In this document: positions 29,831-34,481 of the stretch, piece by piece
Layout of the letters: every line of letters begins with the position of its first letter
Numbering within the stretch: position 1 is the first letter of the stretch
Origin: an uncultured bacterium
Lineage (GTDB): Bacteria > Cyanobacteriota > Vampirovibrionia > Gastranaerophilales > Gastranaerophilaceae
Reading direction: 5' to 3'
Length of the DNA stretch: 34,481 nt
NCBI GenBank assembly: GCA_902791985.1
Contig: CADAYD010000018.1
Coordinates: forward strand, 1 to 34,481
The notes under the pieces: model-generated
The model's database searches: none
What the model was told of the DNA's origin: nothing
The model's input: only the letters and a program-made list of their open reading frames with translations
Translations under genes and position numbers: made by a program

Positions 29831-31603
29831 TTAGTTGACCCTGTTTCTTCCGTTTCTTTTTGCATGATAAAGTCTTTTATCGGCAATTTCTATAATTTTC
29901 GAACTTTCTGTTCCGTCTTTTTTGCCGTATGTTGCGACTCCAAGACTTATAGTCAAATTGCTTTCTCTATTATTGCTCAATTTGAATGTGTGTTTTGATA
30001 TAATATTACATAATTTTTCTGCGATGTTTATAGCTTCATCGTTTGGAGTGTTCGGTAATATTATACTCATTTCTTCTCCCCCGTAACGGCATACTATGTC
30101 TGTTGCTCGTACGTTTTTCTTTATAATTGATGCAACTTGTCTTAAAACGGCGTCACCGGATTGGTGTCCAAAATTATCATTAAAATTCTTGAAAAAATCT
30201 ATATCCAAAATTATCAAAGAAAATACATTTTCATAACGTTTAGCATTTGCACAATACATTTGCATTTGTTCCTGAAAATATCTGTGATTGTATAAATCTG
30301 TCAGACCGTCTGTTGTTGCCAATTTGTATTGCTCATCAAAATCTCTTGATTTAATGAGGTACTTGACTATAACAGTTAATACAAATGCCGCAACCGTAAA
30401 AGTAATTGGTGCTACAATCTCTACCCATAAATTGTAATATATCATTAAGTAATAACTTAAAATTACGTGAATAAAATAAAGAGTGATTGTTGAACCGATA
30501 ATTACCGGCATGGAATCAATTGATAATACTATCCCGATTGTCAAAATTACCAAAATTAAAGTAATAAGTATATTAATGGATTTGTCAGTTTTCTTTATTA
30601 TGCTGTTGTCTAAAATGTTATTAACATATGTTGCTTGAACCTCAACACCGGGATAAACTTTATCGACAGGAACGGTTTTTATATCGGACAGGCTTGATAC
30701 AGTTGCACCGAAGTATACTATTTTGTCTTTGAAATCAAATTTATAATTTTTATCTCCTTCAATTGCTTTTAAAAGTTTATAAAGAGAAATGTGTTCATAA
30801 GTTCCGGTTTTACCGTACCAGTTTAAAATCACTGAGCCGTCATTGTTTACAGGAATTTTATAATCTCCTAAAATCAATTCCCCTTTTTTATTTATTTCAA
30901 AATCTTTTTTATCTTTCATTTCCAGAGAATTGAGGGCTACTTTTAACGCTAATTGCGGATAATATTTGCCATTATAGTTTAAAAATAGCGGCATTTGTCT
31001 TAAAACTCCGTCATCACCTCTCAGAACATTTATCATACCTATATTTGAGGTTGAATTTATAATCCCATCCAAAATATTTCTGCAATTGGTAAATTCATAA
31101 TATTTTGTATCAATTTTGTTTGATTTATTCTCGACATTTATTGATAATTTATCAGGCAAAATTGTTCCTTTGCGTAAATCTTGATCCTGATTATCCAAAT
31201 TCATTGCAGTGTATACATTATCATATTTTTTGAAAATATCAATCAGCGCTTCATCTGAATTCGAACTGCTCTTGATTGATTTTACAAACATTAAATCGAA
31301 AGCAATGCTTTTGGGAGATTGTGATTCAATATAATCTGTCAGTTTTGCATAAATACTCCTATCAAGCGGCCATTCTCCGTATTTTTCAAGTATATATTCG
31401 TAACTGGCATCATCGATTGCAATTATTATAATATTATTATTGTGTTTTCTTAATCCGGCAGATGAGATGTAATCTTGTCTTATATCAAAGCTTCGATTTT
31501 CCATGGAGGAAATAAATGTTTTATAATTGCCGTTTTTTAGTCCAAAAATAATTAAAAAACCTAAAATTAAAATCCATAGAGTATATAAAATTTTTTTTAA
31601 CAT
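29831..31603 (-). CDS. CHASE2 sensor diguanylate cyclase
   Basis: A membrane enzyme predicted to make cyclic di-GMP in response to an extracytoplasmic signal. TM1 (about 5-22) is followed by a CHASE2 domain (about 30-330), with AIDDASYEYILEKYGEWPLDR and a terminal YFGATVSSL...PGVEVQA pattern. Three helices (about 342-361, 366-388, 393-413) lead to a GGDEF domain (about 425-588). The active site reads GGEEM (508-512), with Met in place of the usual Phe. The inhibitory site RATD (499-502) lies five residues upstream, so product inhibition is likely. LDIDFFKNFND and LTISLGVA are typical. AGGAAA precedes the ATG. It is in an operon with a small ORF and the ATPase/TPR gene. No phosphodiesterase (EAL/HD-GYP) is nearby. 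Confidence 0.93.
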   Translation of the reverse strand: MLKKILYTLWILILGFLIIFGLKNGNYKTFISSMENRSFDIRQDYISSAGLRKHNNNIIIIAIDDASYEYILEKYGEWPLDRSIYAKLTDYIESQSPKSIAFDLMFVKSIKSSSNSDEALIDIFKKYDNVYTAMNLDNQDQDLRKGTILPDKLSINVENKSNKIDTKYYEFTNCRNILDGIINSTSNIGMINVLRGDDGVLRQMPLFLNYNGKYYPQLALKVALNSLEMKDKKDFEINKKGELILGDYKIPVNNDGSVILNWYGKTGTYEHISLYKLLKAIEGDKNYKFDFKDKIVYFGATVSSLSDIKTVPVDKVYPGVEVQATYVNNILDNSIIKKTDKSINILITLILVILTIGIVLSIDSMPVIIGSTITLYFIHVILSYYLMIYYNLWVEIVAPITFTVAAFVLTVIVKYLIKSRDFDEQYKLATTDGLTDLYNHRYFQEQMQMYCANAKRYENVFSLIILDIDFFKNFNDNFGHQSGDAVLRQVASIIKKNVRATDIVCRYGGEEMSIILPNTPNDEAINIAEKLCNIISKHTFKLSNNRESNLTISLGVATYGKKDGTESSKIIEIADKRLYHAKRNGRNRVN

Positions 31604-31629
31604 AAATTTTCCTGTTTTATAATGACAGT

Positions 31630-31797
31630 TTATTTTACCTGTTCAGTATAATTTATTGCAGGAAAATTGACAAGAATATTTTTAAATACAAATTTTTGTT
31701 CAAGAATTTTATTGTGAATTTTTAAAATTTCGGTATTATATGATAATTCATCGGGATTTTTTAAATATCCCAAAAGACATTCTTCGTTGATATTCAT
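31630..31797 (-). CDS. Small hypothetical protein before the diguanylate cyclase
   Basis: A 55-residue product beginning MNINEECLLGYLKNPDEL, with no known family, one central mixed-charge helix and a hydrophobic C-terminal stretch (FKNILVNFPAIN). AAGGAAA lies five bases before this ATG. The frame is also open from 31863 (77 residues), where only a TATATT and no ribosome site precede the ATG. It ends 26 nt before the diguanylate cyclase, so it is probably first in that operon. It may be a regulatory peptide or chance; base composition is like its neighbours. Confidence 0.5.
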   Translation of the reverse strand: MNINEECLLGYLKNPDELSYNTEILKIHNKILEQKFVFKNILVNFPAINYTEQVK

Positions 31798-31915
31798 ATC
31801 ATTTCCTTGCAAAATTTGTGATGACATTTTCATTATGTCAAATTTTTTAAGATAATAAATCAACTTTTTAATATAGTTTGAAAGTTTTTTTCTAATACGA
31901 TTGGAGGAAATTTAA

Positions 31916-32494
31916 TTAATACTCAATGCCTTTTCTTGCGTGAACTCCCTTATCCCAATAATGTTTAACAGGTTCAATTCTAGAAACAAGATGAGCTATT
32001 TCAACGATTTTTGGGTGTGCATTTCTGCCTGTTAAAACAATTTCCATTTCATCAGGTTTGCTTTCTAAAACTTTTACAACTTCATCAACATCTAAAATTC
32101 CCATATCTATTGCTATATTTGCTTCGTCCATGATAATGAGTTGATATTCGTTATTTTTTACTGCCTTTTTGACTAAATTCCAACCTTTTCTAATTTTTTT
32201 GTGGTCTTGTTCATTTTCATTTGATTTGTAAATTACTCTATCAAGCCCTGCTTGTACAATAGTCAAATTATCCGCAATTTTATCGGATAACTGACGAAAC
32301 GAATTGAGCTCTCCGTAATTATTCCCGCCTTTTGTAAACATCACAATCAGAACTTTCCAATCTCTGCCAAGAGCGCGCATAGCAAGCCCCAAAGATGCTG
32401 TAGTTTTACCTTTCCCATCGCCCGTATAAACCTGTATGTATCCGTGCTGATCCCAGTTTGGGTTTATTAATTTCATTTGTTTGTATTCTGTCAT
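31916..32494 (-). CDS. cobO: Cob(I)alamin adenosyltransferase (CobO/BtuR type)
   Basis: Transfers the adenosyl group of ATP to cob(I)alamin or cobinamide to make the coenzyme form of B12. The P-loop YTGDGKGKTTASLG (near residues 24-37) and MDEANIAIDMG are diagnostic of the CobA/CobO/BtuR family. The length of 192 residues is typical. The frame is open well upstream (to 32785), but that part is the antisense of the divergent folate gene. The ATG at 32494 sits ten bases after a TATAAT, giving a 3-4-nt leader at most. No other B12 synthesis gene is here, so salvage is as likely as synthesis. Confidence 0.94.
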   Translation of the reverse strand: MTEYKQMKLINPNWDQHGYIQVYTGDGKGKTTASLGLAMRALGRDWKVLIVMFTKGGNNYGELNSFRQLSDKIADNLTIVQAGLDRVIYKSNENEQDHKKIRKGWNLVKKAVKNNEYQLIIMDEANIAIDMGILDVDEVVKVLESKPDEMEIVLTGRNAHPKIVEIAHLVSRIEPVKHYWDKGVHARKGIEY

Positions 32495-32514
32495 GGCAAT
32501 TTTTATTATATAGT
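32481..32514. promoter_or_regulatory. Overlapping divergent promoters, cobO / folate cyclo-ligase
   Basis: On the plus strand TTGTAT (32481-32486), 17 nt, and TATTAT (32504-32509), with a second -10, TATAGT (32509-32514), six bases before the ATG at 32521. On the minus strand TATAAT (32510-32505) lies ten bases before the cobO ATG. The two start codons are only 26 nt apart, so both mRNAs must be nearly or fully leaderless. Confidence 0.6.
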
Positions 32515-32520
32515 AAAAAT

Positions 32521-33033
32521 ATGTTCGAAAAAAATAAACTACGCAATTGGGCAAAGAATATTCGCAAAAATCTTCAGATGAAAGAGATTTCTGCTCAATT
32601 GGTTGATTTAACAAGACAAAATGGAATTTATCAAAAGGCAGAAAATGTAATGCTTTTTTATCCGACGGAGTTTGAAGTTGATTTACGGGGGCTTTTTGAT
32701 GATGATAAGAATTTTTATTTGCCAAAGGTTGATGGTCAAAATCTTTTGGTTTGTCCTTATTGCAAAGAATTAAAAAAATCTGCATTTGGAATTTATGAAC
32801 CGTGTTCTAAACCTGTGAATCCTGAAATTTTGGATTTGGTTATTGTTCCCGCTCTTATGTGCGATAAAAACGGATATAGGCTAGGTTATGGCGGCGGGTT
32901 TTATGACAGATTTATCAAAAAATACGGCAATAATTTTAAAACAATTTGTCTAATACCTAAAGAACTACTCATAGAGAGCCTGCCTATTGATGACTTTGAT
33001 CAAAAAACGGATATTGTGATAGAAAGTCGATAA
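32521..33033 (+). CDS. 5-formyltetrahydrofolate cyclo-ligase
   Basis: Converts 5-formyl-THF (folinic acid) to 5,10-methenyl-THF using ATP, recycling a folate storage form. The signature GYRLGYGGGFYDRF (C-terminal half) and the preceding LDLVIVPALMCDKNG are typical. The N-terminus, with its Lys/Arg-rich helix (EKNKLRNWAKNIRKNLQ), also fits. From the ATG at 32521 the length is 170 residues; the frame extends upstream but through the cobO promoter. No Shine-Dalgarno is present, as expected of a leaderless message. It ends 19 nt from the convergent ABC ATPase gene. Confidence 0.93.
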   Translation: MFEKNKLRNWAKNIRKNLQMKEISAQLVDLTRQNGIYQKAENVMLFYPTEFEVDLRGLFDDDKNFYLPKVDGQNLLVCPYCKELKKSAFGIYEPCSKPVNPEILDLVIVPALMCDKNGYRLGYGGGFYDRFIKKYGNNFKTICLIPKELLIESLPIDDFDQKTDIVIESR

Positions 33034-33052
33034 GTTTTGATAAATGCCAAAC

Positions 33053-34009
33053 TTATTTATCATTCAGAAAACAAGCGCTGTAATGATTTAAAGCAATTTC
33101 TTTTAATTGCGGAACCTCAAACTCACATTTTTCTTTGCAAAAATCACAGCGGGGATGAAAATGACATCCGTCAATTTTCTGCTGTAGTGACGGCGGTTGA
33201 CCTTTTATGGTTTCAAGTGTAGTTTGTCTGTTGGATGGTATGGATTTTAATAATGCTCTTGAATACGGATGATTTGGATTTGTAAAAAATTCACCTGCCT
33301 GTGCATTCTCAACAATTCGCCCTGCGTACATTACTGCAATATTTTGGGCATTCTCACTTACGAGCGCTAAATCATGTGTAATTAATAAAATTGAAGTTTG
33401 GTTATTTTGTTTAATTTCGTTCAAAAGTTTCATAATTTGTGCTTGAATAGTGACATCAAGCGCAGTTGTCGGTTCATCTGCAATCAAAATTTCGGCGTTG
33501 GTTGCAAGTGCCATTGCTATAACGGCTCTTTGCTTCATTCCGCCCGAAAATTCGTGTGGGTAGCTATTTAATCTGTTTCTTGCATCAGGAATTTGTACCG
33601 CTTCAAATGCGTCTATCGCTTGTCTTTTGGCTTCTTGTCCGTACAATCCTTTATGAATTTTAATGACTTCTAAAAGCTGGTCGCCGACAGTGTATAACGG
33701 ATTGAGCGAAGTCATTGGGTCTTGCGGAATGAGTGCAATTTTTCCGCCTCGAATTTTACTCATTTCTTTTTGGGTTTTAGTGAGAAGATTTTCGTTGTTA
33801 TAAATAATTTCACCGCTTGTGATGCGGGCAGTTTTTGGCAGCAGGTTAAGAATACTCATTGCGCTCATTGTTTTTCCACAGCCTGATTCCCCGACAAGTG
33901 CAAGTGTTTGACCTTTTTCCAGCGAAAAATTCACGTCAAACAATGCCTGATAAAAATTATCTTCAACCCTAAATCCCAAATTTAAATTTTTTACTTCTAA
34001 AACAGACAT
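33053..34009 (-). CDS. Oligopeptide/dipeptide ABC transporter ATPase (OppD/DppD type)
   Basis: A nucleotide-binding subunit of a peptide or nickel-type importer. Walker A is GESGCGKT, the Q-loop is IPQDPMTSLNP, the ABC signature is FSGGMKQR, and Walker B is ILIADEPTTALD with the H-loop ITHD. The C-terminal oligo_HPY region has a Cys cluster (GCHFHPRCDFCKEKCEF), as in OppD/DppD. About 318 residues from the ATG at 34009, which is seven bases after a TATAAT. The earlier ATG at 34018 overlaps that -10 and is unlikely. No permease, binding protein or second ATPase is adjacent, so it is an orphan here. Partners are probably elsewhere. Confidence 0.93.
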   Translation of the reverse strand: MSVLEVKNLNLGFRVEDNFYQALFDVNFSLEKGQTLALVGESGCGKTMSAMSILNLLPKTARITSGEIIYNNENLLTKTQKEMSKIRGGKIALIPQDPMTSLNPLYTVGDQLLEVIKIHKGLYGQEAKRQAIDAFEAVQIPDARNRLNSYPHEFSGGMKQRAVIAMALATNAEILIADEPTTALDVTIQAQIMKLLNEIKQNNQTSILLITHDLALVSENAQNIAVMYAGRIVENAQAGEFFTNPNHPYSRALLKSIPSNRQTTLETIKGQPPSLQQKIDGCHFHPRCDFCKEKCEFEVPQLKEIALNHYSACFLNDK

Positions 34010-34016
34010 CAAAACC

Positions 34017-34045
34017 ATTATATTGTTTTTAAATGCTCAAGTAAA
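34017..34045 (-). promoter_or_regulatory. Promoter of the OppD-type gene, likely leaderless
   Basis: TTTACT (34045-34040), a 17-nt spacer and TATAAT (34022-34017) on the minus strand. The start falls one base before the ATG at 34009. Confidence 0.6.
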
Positions 34046-34189
34046 TAGTTTTTATGTCGGATATTTTAACAGTATTTATTACCTGATTAAAGTTTGTTAG
34101 TATTGCAGGTCGGATAATGCTTTTGAGTGAATGGTGAGTGGTGAATTGTGAATTGTGCATAGTCCTTTACGGATTTATGAGTAGTAACC
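34046..34189. other. Intergenic stretch with GTGAAT-like short repeats
   Basis: No gene seen. The part at about 34125-34160 is a run of related short units (GTGAATG, GTGAGTG, GTGAATT, GTGAATT, GTGCAT). It borders the hairpin repeat to the right. Only 144 nt, but unusual for its low complexity. Confidence 0.5.
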
Positions 34190-34249
34190 GGTAAGTTGGG
34201 CTTTCAGCCTAACATCCTTTATTGTTGGGGTAGAAACCCCAACTTACAA
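34190..34249. repeat. Compound inverted repeat with hairpin
   Basis: The outer arms GTAAGTTGGG (34190-34199) and CCCAACTTAC (34238-34247) are complementary. Inside the right part is the hairpin GTTGGGGT-AGAA-ACCCCAAC (34224-34243), matching the repeat at 9763-9788. A second small stem, TTGGGCTTTCAGCCTAA, occupies the left part. The stop codon of the HTH gene (34244-34246) lies inside the repeat. Confidence 0.72.
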
Positions 34250-34462
34250 ATTAAAATCTAATAACTCACAAACTCTCATTTCAAAAGCATTGGAAATTTG
34301 TAATAAGTTTGTATATTTAATATTTGTCTTACCATTTTCAATATTACTTATACCATGAGTTGAAATATTTGATAGTTCTGCCAATTGCTCTTGTGATAAG
34401 TTTCTTTTCTTTCTTTCAAAAGCAATTTTTTGACCGAGTTTTATTAATTCAATATTATTCAT
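34244..34462 (-). CDS. Small XRE-family HTH regulator
   Basis: A 72-residue DNA-binding protein consisting almost entirely of an HTH_3 domain: LGQKIAFERKKRNLSQEQLAELSNIS, then GISNIENGKTNIKYTNLLQISNAF. No sensor or toxin domain is attached and no toxin gene is visible beside it, though sequence beyond the window is unseen. TAAAAT (34474-34469, minus) lies six bases before the ATG, with no ribosome site. It may be chromosomal housekeeping or a remnant of a mobile module. Its 3' end reaches into a repeat. Confidence 0.85.
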   Translation of the reverse strand: MNNIELIKLGQKIAFERKKRNLSQEQLAELSNISTHGISNIENGKTNIKYTNLLQISNAFEMRVCELLDFNL

Positions 34463-34481
34463 AATGAAATTTTATCAATTT

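Noticed and set aside
32495-32785. N-terminal extension of cobO to 32785
   Set aside because: The extra 97 residues are antisense to the folate cyclo-ligase and precede the standard CobO start; the ATG at 32494 fits family length.
34244-34462. Toxin-antitoxin module around the small HTH gene
   Set aside because: No toxin-like ORF on its downstream side; upstream sequence is outside the window, so it cannot be supported.
1-34481. CRISPR array, tRNA or rRNA genes
   Set aside because: Read through all intergenic regions; no regular repeat-spacer pattern, no cloverleaf-like GC-rich 75-nt block, no rRNA-like sequence.

Overview
The window is a low-GC bacterial chromosome segment carrying about 35 genes, most of them on the minus strand. 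I see no tRNA, rRNA, CRISPR array, transposase or phage gene. The best taxonomic guess is a non-photosynthetic relative of the Cyanobacteria, i.e. Vampirovibrionia/Melainabacteria and probably the gut order Gastranaerophilales. Three things point there: efp sits directly before accB as in cyanobacteria; a 524-residue protein has a Gln/Asn-rich N-terminus ending in a P-S-F-T-G motif that I associate with that order; and there is no photosynthesis gene. This is inference from memory, not a database result.

Layout. 1-2.8 kb: a minus-strand pair of sugar-lipid genes (ArnT-like GT39 and a polyprenyl-phosphate GT2), divergent from a YdjC/ChbG/HpnK deacetylase; together they resemble an amino-sugar envelope decoration set. 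3.7-7.8 kb: cca, upp, an MCE-domain (MlaD-like) lipid transport protein, a Cys-cluster protein and folC. 7.85-12.9 kb: a minus-strand run nadB-nadC-efp-accB-accC (NAD and fatty-acid precursor synthesis plus EF-P), closed by a hairpin terminator. 13.2-16.3 kb: an orphan NarL-type response regulator, a small unknown gene and rimP-nusA. 16.3-20.7 kb: mtnP, a small membrane protein, YggT, trkA and trkH in one tight operon with a clear promoter. 20.9-24.0 kb: two translationally coupled membrane proteins of unknown function and a membrane-anchored thioredoxin. 24.2-27.4 kb: an RpoD-type sigma factor, lysS and rsmG. 27.4-31.9 kb: a STAND-like ATPase with TPR repeats, a CHASE2 diguanylate cyclase and a small ORF. 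31.9 kb to the end: cobO, 5-formyl-THF cyclo-ligase, an OppD/DppD ATPase and a small HTH regulator.

Three observations stand out. First, folC carries two extra in-frame peptides, each encoded by a palindromic GC-rich repeat; the two copies are in opposite orientation, resembling palindromic elements that insert inside reading frames. Second, at least six first-in-transcript genes have a -10 hexamer exactly 6-7 nt before the ATG and no Shine-Dalgarno, whereas operon-internal genes have good ribosome sites; this suggests a leaderless class of mRNAs. Third, two intergenic hairpin repeats differ by compensatory stem changes.

Divergent pairs share compact, partly palindromic promoters, and three convergent pairs overlap at their 3' ends. 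The genome is therefore tightly packed, and the palindromic repeats are the main decoration.
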